Shown here piece after piece: positions 19,037-29,452 of a stretch of DNA of 64,000 bases. A program made the position numbers and the translations under genes. The stretch covers positions 620,001-684,000 of the forward strand of contig NZ_CABHYG010000004.1 of assembly GCF_902170785.1 (NCBI RefSeq), written 5' to 3'. This DNA comes from Yersinia proxima. GTDB lineage: Bacteria; Pseudomonadota; Gammaproteobacteria; Enterobacterales; Enterobacteriaceae. How positions within the stretch are numbered: the first letter of the stretch is position 1; each line of letters starts with the position of its first letter. The notes under the pieces are model-generated. The model did no database searches. It was not told the origin of the DNA and saw only the letters and a list, made by a program, of their open reading frames with translations.

Positions 19037-20173
19037 ATGTTCGATAAAATTGAATTGCATAATTTCAAATCTGCCCGACAATTATCTATACAATTGTCTC
19101 CATTAACAGTTTTAACTGGTCTTAACGGCTCGGGAAAAAGCTCTATATTACAAGCCTTGGCTTTGCTAAAACAAAGCTTAAAACAGGATAAGACGAACCA
19201 AAATCTTATCCTCCGTGGAGAGTTGATTAAATTAGGGAAAAGCGAAGATGTACGATTCGAAAATGCTGATGATGATACAATTTCTTTAACTTTATTAATG
19301 GATTCTGGTACAGTTAAATTTTCTGCTATTGCACTACCTGATGCCGATACATTATCCCTGACAACAGAAGGGGATGTCGGAAGTATCATCGATGCATTTT
19401 CAAATGGCTTTCAATTTATACAAGCGGATAGAATAACTCCAGCAACTCAGTATGATCAAGCAAGTACGCCAGAACAAATTGAAGGTTGGCTTGGATGCAA
19501 TGGTCAATACACTATTGACTATTTGCTAAGAAATGGCACAAATAAAATATCCACTTCTCGTTTATTCCCTAAAGAACACCCAAGCTTATCATCAGAGTTT
19601 TTAGCTCAAATAGCTCCTACTGAAAGCTTACTTGATCAAACTACAGGTTGGCTCCAACTTTTGAGCCCAGGCGTTCGCCCACGCGCTGTAGCGTTGGAAT
19701 TAGCAGATGCAACATCTCTACGGTTTTCTTATACTGGTTCTTCTGTAGATTCCACAAGTAGAGAGCATAGACCATCAAATGTAGGTTTTGGTTTAACATA
19801 TTCACTTCCTATAATTGTTGCTTGCTTGTCTGCAAAAAAAAATAGCTTATTACTACTCGAAAATCCTGAGGCTCATCTCCATCCTCGTGGTCAGTTTGCC
19901 TTAGGTACATTATTAGCCTGTTGTGCTGCTGATGATGTACAAATTATTGTTGAAACTCATAGCGACCATTTATTAAATGGAATAAGAGTAGCAACAAAAA
20001 ACAATCTAATTAACAATGAAAATGTTTCCGTTCACTTCTTCTCTCGTGATATAGAGGGTGGTGAAACATCTATTATTTCACCGGTTTTATATTCCAATGG
20101 GCGGTTCAGTGAATGGCCTGAGGGTTTCTTTGACGAATGGAGCAAAGCTCTTGATGAGCTTCTTGATATATAG
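19037..20173 (+). CDS. DUF3696-type AAA/ABC ATPase
   Basis: A 378-residue SMC/OLD-like ATPase: the N-terminal FDKIELHNFKSARQLSI and Walker A LTGLNGSGKSSILQALALL, then LLLENPEAHLHPRGQFALG (Walker B with the preceding signature region) and the His-switch IVETHSDHLLNGIRVA. The C-terminal GRFSEWPEGFFDEWSKALDE is the DUF3696 signature. Such ATPases are common sensors or motors in anti-phage systems. GAGG lies six bases before the ATG, within the end of the DUF262 gene, so expression is coupled. Confidence 0.87.
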   Translation: MFDKIELHNFKSARQLSIQLSPLTVLTGLNGSGKSSILQALALLKQSLKQDKTNQNLILRGELIKLGKSEDVRFENADDDTISLTLLMDSGTVKFSAIALPDADTLSLTTEGDVGSIIDAFSNGFQFIQADRITPATQYDQASTPEQIEGWLGCNGQYTIDYLLRNGTNKISTSRLFPKEHPSLSSEFLAQIAPTESLLDQTTGWLQLLSPGVRPRAVALELADATSLRFSYTGSSVDSTSREHRPSNVGFGLTYSLPIIVACLSAKKNSLLLLENPEAHLHPRGQFALGTLLACCAADDVQIIVETHSDHLLNGIRVATKNNLINNENVSVHFFSRDIEGGETSIISPVLYSNGRFSEWPEGFFDEWSKALDELLDI

Positions 20174-20175
20174 AT

Positions 20176-21126
20176 ATGAATATGTCCGTTTTATTTCTAG
20201 ATGATGCATCACGTTTTTATGAAGAAACCTCATTCAATGATGCAGAAATTGCTGCGCTTGAGTTAATTAATGTATTGAAAGGCATTAGAAAGATAAATAA
20301 GAAAATAGCCATAAATACAGCCACACCTATTCATCTGTATTTAGTTTCTAATAATTATTCTCTACAACAAATATTACGTGGCAATAATTACACTGAAGAG
20401 TGGGCCTTTATCCGTATGCTTAATGATTATTCGCCATTCTCTGTTGAAGTAGAAAAATATTTAGAAGAAGTAATTTGCTCAGAACTCCGTACCGAGGGAA
20501 ATGGTATACAGTCAAGTGCTCTAGCATGGGCTATGGTATTAGATACTGCAGTGGTTAGCTTTAATTTCAATAATGATTGGAGTAGATCCTGGGTAAAAGT
20601 TATTTACTCTACCCTAGATGATAATGGCGAGATAATTAGTCATAATAGTAGAGTAAAAAATGCTTGTAACGAAAATCACTTAGAAGAACATACACAATGG
20701 TTGAGAAATTTGGGGTTAGGTAGTGTCCCGGATGTTGAAAAAATTTGGTCTGAGAGAGCTAGTTTATACCCAAAACTACGCTTTCTTCCTAGAGTAAAAA
20801 AAGATCTTAAGAGTTTAGAAAACAGTGGATTACCATTTACTAATGCTATTTTGGCTTTAGAAATCTTATCTAAAGATGCGATTAATTGGACAGTTCCAAG
20901 TTTATGGCCTGTATTTTCAACAAAAGAAAGTCCTGAGGGAGAAACAAGGAAAAGATTATGTTGGGTTTTCGATGAAGATACATCTTCTGAAGAATTATTT
21001 GACTGGCATATTCGCTTTACGGGTAATGTTGCAGGGCGTATACATTTTAGAGTAGATCAAAGAAATCATAATATTGTTGTGGCGTATATTGGGGCAAAAA
21101 CCATGAAGAAAATATGTGATGCTTAG
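20176..21126 (+). CDS. Unrecognised third component of the DUF262–ATPase operon
   Basis: A 316-residue soluble protein with no signal peptide, membrane helix or motif I recognise. The N-terminal 60 residues (SVLFLDDASRFYEETSFNDA, then AALELINVLKGIRKI) look like an alpha/beta start, and a C-terminal region reads ELFDWHIRFTGNVAGRIHFR. It starts two bases after the ATPase stop, and the next gene is on the other strand, so it is the last gene of a tightly coupled set and probably works with its neighbours. Confidence 0.7.
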   Translation: MNMSVLFLDDASRFYEETSFNDAEIAALELINVLKGIRKINKKIAINTATPIHLYLVSNNYSLQQILRGNNYTEEWAFIRMLNDYSPFSVEVEKYLEEVICSELRTEGNGIQSSALAWAMVLDTAVVSFNFNNDWSRSWVKVIYSTLDDNGEIISHNSRVKNACNENHLEEHTQWLRNLGLGSVPDVEKIWSERASLYPKLRFLPRVKKDLKSLENSGLPFTNAILALEILSKDAINWTVPSLWPVFSTKESPEGETRKRLCWVFDEDTSSEELFDWHIRFTGNVAGRIHFRVDQRNHNIVVAYIGAKTMKKICDA

Positions 21127-21215
21127 GCCAAGAAAAAAGCTAATCATCGAAAAAATTGATTTTTATATTTTGACTTGGCAATATTCTGCTCTTATTGCAA
21201 TAACATACGATTTTT

Positions 21216-22334
21216 TTACATTAACTTCTTCGCCAAATCCTCTGCCCTAGGATGATAGTATCTCATCAACATTCTAGGGTCTTTGTGGCCAGTTATTTTT
21301 GTGAGTTCGTGCATGGGAAAGATTTCAGCCAGACGTGATGTGGCTTCATGGCGTAAATCGTGGAATCGCAAATCCAGTAAATAATCTGAGTTGGCTTTCT
21401 TTCCTGAAGCAGCACATTCTTGCTCATACAGTTTACGAGCACGCTTTCTGGCTCTATCGAATGCACAGCTTATTGCGTCAACTCGGGCTTTAAATACCCG
21501 ATCATCAGTTGAATTCTCGTCCTCTTCCCTGGCCTCCGCGATAACCTTTAACTTTTCTAATGCGGCCACCGCTTTTGAAGAAAGCGGCACATCACGCGAA
21601 TCGCCATTTTTCGTCTTAGGCAGATGAGCGACACGCAGCTTTAAATCGACATATTTCCAGCGTAACCCAACAATTTCACCACGTCGCATAGCCGTTTCTA
21701 ACGCCAGGCAAACCGCTGATGGCAATATCGGAGATTGAGTATTGGTAATAATCCGCTCGATTTCGTCCTGAGCGGTGTTTCTTGGCGTTTTGAGCTTATT
21801 ATCTGATTCGTCTATGGCTTGCACAGCCTCAACCGCTATACGCCGTGTACGGGCATTATCCGGCTGGGGTTTACGGATCAGGTCAACAGGATTAATCAGG
21901 CTTTCCATTCCCCACTCTTTGCGGGAAATATTAAATAAGTGGGAAAGCAGAGATAAGCGACGTAGCACCGTAGCCGGCGCATAGTCTTTTAGCCATTCGT
22001 CTCTTAATTTGGCGACATCGGCACTACGAATACTGGCCATATAACATCTGGCTAATGGTTGCCGTTTAAAGATGCGGATAATAGACCTATCTTGCACCGC
22101 TCCCTTTTTGTTGACGACAATTTCATTTTCATAACGCACAAGCGAGTCATATAGCGTTGTCGATTCCGATTCGCTACGACTAAGCCACACGCCACGAGCC
22201 ATTTCTGACTCAACCATTTTTGCCCAGGCATCAGCCTCAGCTTTGGTATTAAACGTTTTAGTTTGTGACGGGAAGCCACGTTTACGGATTTGAGTTTCCC
22301 ATTGATAGGCACCACGCTTGCGGATCGTCGCCAT
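21216..22334 (-). CDS. int: Tyrosine site-specific integrase of the island
   Basis: A 372-residue phage-type integrase. The N-terminal arm-binding domain starts MATIRKRGAYQWETQIRKRG; the catalytic domain shows the first Arg in LETAMRRGEIVGLRW, the HxxR in RFHDLRHEATSRL, the second His in ITGHKDPRM and the nucleophilic Tyr in LMRYYHPRAEDLAKK. All catalytic residues are present. It lies at the right end, next to ypeA, with its promoter facing the attachment repeat, as usual. The ATG at 22334 matches typical family starts; a start ten codons upstream is possible. Confidence 0.92.
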   Translation of the reverse strand: MATIRKRGAYQWETQIRKRGFPSQTKTFNTKAEADAWAKMVESEMARGVWLSRSESESTTLYDSLVRYENEIVVNKKGAVQDRSIIRIFKRQPLARCYMASIRSADVAKLRDEWLKDYAPATVLRRLSLLSHLFNISRKEWGMESLINPVDLIRKPQPDNARTRRIAVEAVQAIDESDNKLKTPRNTAQDEIERIITNTQSPILPSAVCLALETAMRRGEIVGLRWKYVDLKLRVAHLPKTKNGDSRDVPLSSKAVAALEKLKVIAEAREEDENSTDDRVFKARVDAISCAFDRARKRARKLYEQECAASGKKANSDYLLDLRFHDLRHEATSRLAEIFPMHELTKITGHKDPRMLMRYYHPRAEDLAKKLM

Positions 22335-22356
22335 TCTGCACTCTTTTATTTCCAAC

Positions 22357-22373
22357 TGTGGCAAGAGTGTGGC
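22357..22373 (+). promoter_or_regulatory. Right arm-type site candidate
   Basis: TGTGGCAAGAGTGTGGC, 16 of 17 identical to 8696–8712 and in the same orientation, 23 bp upstream of the integrase start. It overlaps the likely int promoter, so the integrase might repress itself. Confidence 0.5.
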
Positions 22374-22584
22374 AAAAAAGATTTTATTTATCTATGCGCA
22401 TGGATAAGTTATGGCAAATAAGGTCGATTTGAGGAGAGAGAAACAGCAGAAAACATAAAAATTGGCGGTTAAAATTTTTGAGATAAAGGCCAAAATCACC
22501 TTATCTATTGCTCGGTCATTTCGGCCAGTGGTGCTATTGAATCAGAAGTGAATTAAAAATTAAATATCTTTTAAATTCAACCAA

Positions 22585-22777
22585 CTAAACCCTCAATACT
22601 CCTGATCCACAATCAGCCGTTTGCCCAACATAATCGTGTCTTGGGTTTCGTAATCCAGCTTTTCATACATGCCGATCACCGCATCATTATCTTCGCGCAC
22701 CATGATATTCAGCTTTGGGCAGCCGCGGGCGATGAGTTTCTTTTCCAGACGGCTGATCAGCGCATTGGCAAAGCCAC
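22585..22777. repeat. Right 193-bp direct repeat (attR side)
   Basis: Exact copy of 8389–8581. Here it continues in frame into the 5' part of ypeA, so the gene is intact. Sequences beyond the stop codon are only loosely similar between the copies, which fits an island that carries its own ypeA 3' end from another strain. Confidence 0.93.
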
Positions 22778-23018
22778 GTCCCCGGAAATCAGGATGAACG
22801 CCCAGATAATAAGCCGAACCTCGGTGGCCATCATAACCGCCCATTACCGAGCCAACAATCGCGCCACTGACTTCCGCCACCAGAAACAATTCGGGATCAT
22901 GATTTAGTTTACGTTCAATATCCATTTCCGGATCATTCCAGGGCCGCAGCAAGTCGCAATGCTCCCACAGCAGAATCACTTCTTCAAAATCACTTTGCTG
23001 AAATACACGGATTTCCAT
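22593..23018 (-). CDS. ypeA: YpeA GNAT-family acetyltransferase (hybrid 3' end)
   Basis: A 141-residue GNAT N-acetyltransferase, the same length as E. coli YpeA. The acetyl-CoA loop is seen in [20 protein letters not shown], preceded by [14 protein letters not shown]. Substrate unknown. The ATG at 23018 ([11 protein letters not shown]) is the family start. The last ~61 codons lie in the repeat supplied by the island, so integration rebuilt rather than destroyed the gene. Chromosomal neighbour hemF is as in E. coli, with amiA absent between them. Confidence 0.9.
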   Translation of the reverse strand: MEIRVFQQSDFEEVILLWEHCDLLRPWNDPEMDIERKLNHDPELFLVAEVSGAIVGSVMGGYDGHRGSAYYLGVHPDFRGRGFANALISRLEKKLIARGCPKLNIMVREDNDAVIGMYEKLDYETQDTIMLGKRLIVDQEY

Positions 23019-23122
23019 GGATATTCGCACCCTTGAGTCAAATGGATATGCTGTTCATTACACAAAATTATATCACGCAATAATAAAGTGATATTTCCCA
23101 TAGTGATAGTACGTAATGATAG

Positions 23123-24174
<1,052 letters not shown>

Positions 24175-24175
<1 letters not shown>

Positions 24176-24633
24176 TGCAAATTTGGGTTGATGCGGACGC
24201 TTGTCCAAATGTTATTAAAGAAGTTTTATTTCGTGCCGCAGACCGAACCGGCATGATGTTAACGCTGGTGGCGAATCAACCACTAAAAACCCCGCCGTCA
24301 AAGTTTATTCGCACACTACAAGTTGCTTCTGGCTTTGATGTTGCTGATAACGAAATCGTGCAGCGCGTCGAAAAAAATGATCTGGTCATCACTGCAGATA
24401 TTCCGTTGGCGGCCGAGGTGATTGAGAAAGGAGGAGTTGCTTTAAATCCGCGCGGTGAACGCTATACTCCAGATACTATCCGTGAGCGGTTGAATATGCG
24501 CGACTTTATGGACACCATGCGCGCCAGTGGTATTCAAACTGGAGGCCCTAATACCTTAAATCAGCGCGATCGCCAGCAATTTGCCAACGAGCTGGATAAA
24601 TGGTTACAGCAAGCCATTAAAGCGCGAGTCTAA
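24175..24633 (+). CDS. yaiI: YaiI/YqxD-family protein (UPF0178, DUF188)
   Basis: A 152-residue member of the UPF0178 family, starting [20 protein letters not shown] with conserved aspartates typical of PIN-like nucleases, then [19 protein letters not shown] and [18 protein letters not shown]. Biochemical role not established. Translationally coupled to hemF by a one-base overlap. Normal length. Confidence 0.9.
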
Positions 24634-24670
24634 ATATCGATAACTAAAAATTTAGCGCTATCTCTGCCCC

Positions 24671-24742
24671 TGCCAGCCCAAAATGAATAATTTGGTTTTA
24701 TCGTGCTATATACTTTATATAAACCTTCAATGCGGGCTGGCA
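24671..24742 (+). promoter_or_regulatory. Inverted repeat spanning the lysR leader
   Basis: TGCCAGCCC (24671–24679) is the exact reverse complement of GGGCTGGCA (24734–24742). The right arm ends one base before the LysR-family ATG and covers the only G-rich bases that could serve as ribosome-binding site, so a hairpin or looped DNA could control this gene. Confidence 0.45.
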
Positions 24743-24743
24743 T

Positions 24744-25649
24744 ATGAAAAAATTTGATTACAATCTGGTAAAATTGCTGCAATGCCTGATTGAGTTTCGT
24801 AGTGTTACCCGCACAGCAGAAGAGCTGGATGTCGCAATTTCAACGGTTAGCCACGGTCTTGCTCGTTTAAGACGTGAATTCAATGACCGGATTGTCATTA
24901 ATACCAAAGACGGTTTGGTTCCGACCACACTTGCAATAACACTTAACAGTCATTTTTCATCTGCCGCAGATCTGATTGATAATGCCATTGCTGCCGGGAA
25001 GAATAGTGATTCAGCCCAAAGCTCACTGACAATCAGTGCCAACCCATTAATTCAACATTGGTTGAGTTGTCAAATATACAAACTCTCACAGGACGGCGAT
25101 ATTAGTGAGAGTTTCACTATCAAATATGTTGATAGCTACTATAGCAGCGAACAGCGAGTATCACGGTTAAGAAATAGTGAAGTAGATATCGACATTGGCT
25201 CTATTTTGAATATTGATCGGTCATTAGTCAGTTATCATTTGGGATCATTTCCACTTGGAATTTTGTTAAGTAATTCCCATAGCCGAATTTCTGGTGACGT
25301 AAGCAAAGATGATTGGTTGCAGGAACAACGCTTAATTTGGAATCTCAATATGCAAGGGGCTTTATTTGCTCCGGGGCGCTCGTTTAAAGATATTCACGTC
25401 AATAATAATAATGCTAAAATTCAAACAACCAACTCGCTCAATGCGGTAACCTTAATCGCCAATACAGACTACTTAGCGATTTTTCCTTTCATGATGCAGT
25501 CATTCTTAGCACAGCAATTCAATGTACGCATGTCCCCTCTCCCCTTCTCAAATGATGGTTTAGTATCGTTTTATGCCTATATCCACAAAAAATCCGACTC
25601 AAATGATCTGATAAAAAAATGTCTTAAAATCATATCAAGTCTTAATTAA
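24744..25649 (+). CDS. LysR-family transcriptional regulator
   Basis: A 301-residue LysR-type regulator. The N-terminal winged helix-turn-helix (FDYNLVKLLQCLIEFRSVTR, then TAEELDVAISTVSHGLARLR) starts with the FDYNLL-like form seen in the LeuO/NahR branch. The C-terminal co-inducer domain is normal in length but low in GC. It is not in the E. coli block, and the next gene, a LuxR-type regulator, converges on it with six bases between stops. Target unknown. Confidence 0.88.
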   Translation: MKKFDYNLVKLLQCLIEFRSVTRTAEELDVAISTVSHGLARLRREFNDRIVINTKDGLVPTTLAITLNSHFSSAADLIDNAIAAGKNSDSAQSSLTISANPLIQHWLSCQIYKLSQDGDISESFTIKYVDSYYSSEQRVSRLRNSEVDIDIGSILNIDRSLVSYHLGSFPLGILLSNSHSRISGDVSKDDWLQEQRLIWNLNMQGALFAPGRSFKDIHVNNNNAKIQTTNSLNAVTLIANTDYLAIFPFMMQSFLAQQFNVRMSPLPFSNDGLVSFYAYIHKKSDSNDLIKKCLKIISSLN

Positions 25650-25655
25650 CGGAGA

Positions 25656-26300
25656 CTAGCAACACACAGCCTGATTAAGCAATTTATTATAAAGTTGCCC
25701 TACCGATTTAACTTTTAGTTTAATATAAATACTGTGTCTATGACCACTCACCGTTTTTTCACTAATATCCAACTTCTGTGAAATACGTTTATTATTGTCA
25801 CCCAATAAAATCAGACTAAGTATTGTATATTCTCTTTGCGTAATTTTGAATTTTCTCAAATAATAAATATAGAGAATATCATCAATGTTGATGTTATTAT
25901 TACTTCGTCCTTTAATGGTTGTACTATCAGAAAGGACTAACTCTAACCCTTGAATACTATTGTATAAATCAAAAGATAGATAAGAGGTTTGTTTAATAAC
26001 AATGTGTTCTATTTCAAGAATTTTCTCGCCAATAATACTGACTATTTTAAAAGGATGATATCTCATCCGTTCTTTCAATGAAATTATCATATTCAACCAG
26101 TTTTCACCTGGCCAGGTATAATCTACTATTAAGAAGTCGACGCTATGCGTCTCAACATAATCACAGGCCTCAGCGATATCAGTAAAATTATTTAGCGATA
26201 TTAAATGATTAGATTTTCTGAGTGGCATGACATCCGAGACTATATAGTCTAATCCTGCACCAAAAAATGATGACTGACTTAAAGATACAACTGAAATCAT
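25656..26300 (-). CDS. LuxR/FixJ-type regulator (RcsA-like form)
   Basis: A 214-residue protein with an N-terminal receiver-like domain and a C-terminal LuxR helix-turn-helix (FKITQREYTILSLILLGDNN, then KRISQKLDISEKTVSGHR). The receiver keeps VDFLIVDYTWPG with the Asp, but the rest of the acidic pocket is poor, so phosphorylation is doubtful; the form recalls RcsA. The ATG at 26300 has AAGGG seven bases upstream, and an ATG 57 bp earlier lacks one. AT-rich; it ends in Cys-Cys. Confidence 0.8.
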   Translation of the reverse strand: MISVVSLSQSSFFGAGLDYIVSDVMPLRKSNHLISLNNFTDIAEACDYVETHSVDFLIVDYTWPGENWLNMIISLKERMRYHPFKIVSIIGEKILEIEHIVIKQTSYLSFDLYNSIQGLELVLSDSTTIKGRSNNNINIDDILYIYYLRKFKITQREYTILSLILLGDNNKRISQKLDISEKTVSGHRHSIYIKLKVKSVGQLYNKLLNQAVCC

Positions 26301-26805
26301 TGGATTACCCTTGAGATTAAACAAACGAACACAGCGCATCAATCTATTGATAATCATGTTATCAATACCAATAGATAAAGTAATTCAGACACACCTTGTC
26401 GTGCTGGGAATAATCCTATGATGTAAAAGCAGACCACAACAGATCTTAAAGTGAAAAGACATTTAGCAAAAACAGAATGACATTTAAAATCATTATGTTA
26501 CATTAAAAAAAACCTTTTAAAAAAAGATAAAAATGAGAAATTAATTGCTATTAAAATTTATCAAAGTTGAACGCTATCCTAAAAAAACAAGACATATCTT
26601 ATTAAATAGTCACTAGCAAGATTCAATATTCTGAATTAATTATAAAAGCAACCGATAATAGATCTATTTTTATCGTATAAAGTCGATTTTATTTATTCAT
26701 ATAATTTACGAATAAGAGGCCAACGTGCATCCGCTATTTTTCAATTCAGTCTAGCAGGGGGAACTAATATAGTTCCCCCGCTTCGCCTGGTTATAACACC
26801 AGAAA
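26301..26805. other. AT-rich intergenic region, LuxR-type gene to maeB
   Basis: No gene seen. A perfect inverted repeat GGGGGAACT/AGTTCCCCC (26757–26765 and 26771–26779) lies 27 bp after the maeB stop and probably ends that transcript, although there is no T-run. The rest is A/T-rich promoter-like DNA upstream of the LuxR-type gene. Confidence 0.55.
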
Positions 26806-29085
26806 CTACAATGGCTGGGTTTGCGCTTCTACTACCGCTAACGCCACCATATTTACGATTCGGCGCACAGAAGCAATCGGCGTTAGAATATGAACCGGTT
26901 TTGCCACCCCCATCAGCACCGGCCCAACGGTTACGCCCTCAGAAGTGGTCACTCGCAACAAGTTATAACTGATTCGCGCCGCTTCCATATTCGGCATAAT
27001 CAGTACGTTAGCAGATCCCTTCAATGGACTATCCGGCATCAGGTTATGGCGGATACTTTCCACCAGCGCGGCGTCACCGTGCATTTCACCGTCAATCTCC
27101 AGTTCAGGTGCCATCTGATTCACCAACTCGAGTGTACGGCGCATTTTGCGCGCGGCCGGGCAATCCGATGTACCAAAACTCGAGTGAGATAACAGTGCCA
27201 CTTTGGGCTCAATACCAAAACGGCGTACCGTTTCAGCCGCCATCAAAGTAATCTCAGCCAATTGCTCCGGTGTCGGGTCATCATTGACGTAAGTGTCGGC
27301 GATAAACGTATTGCCAGTTGGCAGCAACAGCGCATTCATCGCGCCCGCTACATGCGCCCCTTCTCGGAAACCAAAGACTTTCTCAACCACATCATAATGC
27401 TCATGATAAGTGCCAATGGTGCCGCAAATCATCGCATCGGCTTCCCCCCGATGAACCATAATGGAGCCAATCAGGGTCGGGTTGCCAATCACTGCACGAC
27501 GCGCCTGTTCCTGTGAGACACCACGGCGCTTCATGATTTGATAGTATTCATGCCAATATTCATTAAAGCGTGGGTCAGACTCATTATTGACCACTTCGAA
27601 GTCTTTCCCCGCCGTAATTTGCAGGCCTAACTTCTTCAGCCGAGTCTCAATCACGCTTGGGCGGCCAATCAAGATAGGATAGGCCAATCCTTGAGAAACA
27701 AGTTCTTGAGTCGCATGCAATACTCGCTCTTCTTCCCCTTCTGCCAAGACTACCCGCTTTATCTCTTTTTTCGCTTGCGAGAAAATCGGCTTCATAAACA
27801 GATTGGTTTTGTAGACAAATTCCGTCAGTTTTTCGATATAAGCACTAAAGTCAGTGATTGGACGGGTTGCCACACCGGAATCCATTGCCGCTTTCGCCAC
27901 CGCCGGTGCTATTTTCACAATCAAACGCGGGTCGAATGGTTTAGGAATAATGTATTCAGGGCCAAAGGAAAGGTCTTGTTCACCGTAGGCTGATGCCACC
28001 ACATCGCTCTGTTCAGCCAGTGCCAGGTCAGCAATCGCGTGTACACAAGCCAGTTTCATCTCTTCATTAATGGTGGTCGCGCCCACATCTAATGCGCCAC
28101 GGAAAATGAACGGGAAGCACAGCACGTTATTCACTTGATTCGGGTAGTCCGAACGGCCGGTGCAGATAATCGCATCAGGGCGCACGGCTTTTGCCAGTGG
28201 CGGCAGGATTTCAGGTTCGGGGTTCGCCAGCGCCAAAATCAGCGGGCTGGGGGCCATGGTTTTCACCATATCTTGCGTGAGGACACCGGGGCCGGAGCAG
28301 CCGAGGAAGATATCCGCATTAGGAATGGCATCACCTAGCGTGCGCTGCCCGTTATCTTCAATCGCGTAAGCCGCTTTAGTTCCTTCCATGTTGGCTTCGC
28401 GGCCTTTATAAATCACACCTTTGGAATCACATACCGTAATGTTGTGATGCTTTAATCCCAGTGCAACAAGCAAGTTCAGACAGGCTATGGATGCAGCACC
28501 AGCCCCAGAAACCACCAGCTTCACATCGCTGATATCTTTTTTCACGACACGCAAGCCGTTGAGCACCGCTGCGGTACAGATAATCGCAGTGCCATGTTGG
28601 TCATCATGGAACACTGGGATCTTCATGCGCGCACGCAATTTCTGCTCAATATAAAAACACTCAGGTGCTTTGATATCTTCCAGATTAATGCCGCCAAATG
28701 TCGGCTCTAGTGAAGCAATAATGTCGATCAGTTTATCGGGATCGTGTTCATCTACTTCAATATCAAACACATCAATGCCGGAGAATTTCTTAAACAGAAC
28801 CCCCTTCCCCTCCATGACCGGTTTACCCGCTAATGCGCCAATATTGCCCAACCCCAGCACCGCAGTGCCGTTTGAAATAACGGCGACCAGGTTGCCGCGC
28901 GCCGTATATTTATAGGCAGCCAGTGGATCAGCCGCAATTTCCAGACACGGAGCAGCAACACCTGGAGAATAAGCCAGTGCCAAATCCCGTTGGGTCGCCA
29001 GCGGTTTGGTCGGTGATACCTGAATTTTCCCCGGAGTAGGATATTGGTGAAAATCAAGCGCACTCTGTTTCAATTGTTCGTCCAT
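26806..29085 (-). CDS. maeB: NADP-dependent malic enzyme MaeB
   Basis: A 759-residue two-domain enzyme: an N-terminal malic enzyme (about 1–430; [56 protein letters not shown]) that oxidatively decarboxylates malate to pyruvate with NADP, and a C-terminal phosphotransacetylase-like regulatory domain (from ~430; [35 protein letters not shown]). In E. coli acetyl-CoA inhibits through the second domain. Full length, no defects. Confidence 0.96.
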   Translation of the reverse strand: MDEQLKQSALDFHQYPTPGKIQVSPTKPLATQRDLALAYSPGVAAPCLEIAADPLAAYKYTARGNLVAVISNGTAVLGLGNIGALAGKPVMEGKGVLFKKFSGIDVFDIEVDEHDPDKLIDIIASLEPTFGGINLEDIKAPECFYIEQKLRARMKIPVFHDDQHGTAIICTAAVLNGLRVVKKDISDVKLVVSGAGAASIACLNLLVALGLKHHNITVCDSKGVIYKGREANMEGTKAAYAIEDNGQRTLGDAIPNADIFLGCSGPGVLTQDMVKTMAPSPLILALANPEPEILPPLAKAVRPDAIICTGRSDYPNQVNNVLCFPFIFRGALDVGATTINEEMKLACVHAIADLALAEQSDVVASAYGEQDLSFGPEYIIPKPFDPRLIVKIAPAVAKAAMDSGVATRPITDFSAYIEKLTEFVYKTNLFMKPIFSQAKKEIKRVVLAEGEEERVLHATQELVSQGLAYPILIGRPSVIETRLKKLGLQITAGKDFEVVNNESDPRFNEYWHEYYQIMKRRGVSQEQARRAVIGNPTLIGSIMVHRGEADAMICGTIGTYHEHYDVVEKVFGFREGAHVAGAMNALLLPTGNTFIADTYVNDDPTPEQLAEITLMAAETVRRFGIEPKVALLSHSSFGTSDCPAARKMRRTLELVNQMAPELEIDGEMHGDAALVESIRHNLMPDSPLKGSANVLIMPNMEAARISYNLLRVTTSEGVTVGPVLMGVAKPVHILTPIASVRRIVNMVALAVVEAQTQPL

Positions 29086-29204
29086 TGTAGGTTCCCTTTG
29101 CTTTTATTCTTTGAGGTGGTAGGGAACCAGTATAGTGAGTGAATTATCACAATCTATGAAGCAGGACATACTCTGCATAACATTTTTATATCAACAGCAT
29201 AATT

Positions 29205-29359
29205 TATACCCTAGATAATTCGAGTTGCAGGAAGGCGGCAATTGAGTAAATCCCGATGAGTTGACGCCAGTCAATGATTCGGGTGAGCGAAAGCAGCCAA
29301 CGCACATGCAGTTTGAAGTATGAAGTATGAAGTATGAAGTATGAAGTATGACGGGTATA
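29205..29359 (+). repeat. ERIC element with a heptamer expansion
   Basis: Begins TATACCC and ends GGGTATA with typical ERIC body (AATTCGAGTTGCAGGAAGGC, ATTCGGGTGAGCGAAAGCAG). The heptamer GAAGTAT, single in the other copies here, occurs five times in tandem at 29315–29349. Length is 155 bp; without the four extra units it is exactly 127 bp. Confidence 0.88.
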
Positions 29360-29452
29360 CTGATCAATCAGCGGGGAATAATTAACAATTGGGGAGTTAA
29401 GTGCCGCGAAATCACGGCAATAAAAATAGATCTGAACGCTGAAAAAGGAATA

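Larger units (their letters stand above)
8582..22777. mobile_element. Integrated genomic island with replicon, Trb fragment and defence cassette
   Basis: About 14.2 kb between and including the island-borne copy of the 193-bp repeat. Contents from left: an HTH gene, a TrfA-like Rep, an iteron-like array, an RHH gene, small unknowns, trbJ-trbK-trbL, a HigA-like gene, a methyltransferase/DUF262/ATPase cassette and a terminal tyrosine integrase pointing inward. In E. coli yfeY and ypeA are close neighbours, so the DNA between them is an insertion. No relaxase, coupling protein, VirB4-type ATPase or oriT is visible, so it cannot be self-transmissible as it stands; it may be mobilised in trans. 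Confidence 0.88.

Noticed and set aside
8582-22584. Prophage
   Set aside because: No capsid, portal, terminase, lysis or tail genes are present; the content is plasmid- and island-like.
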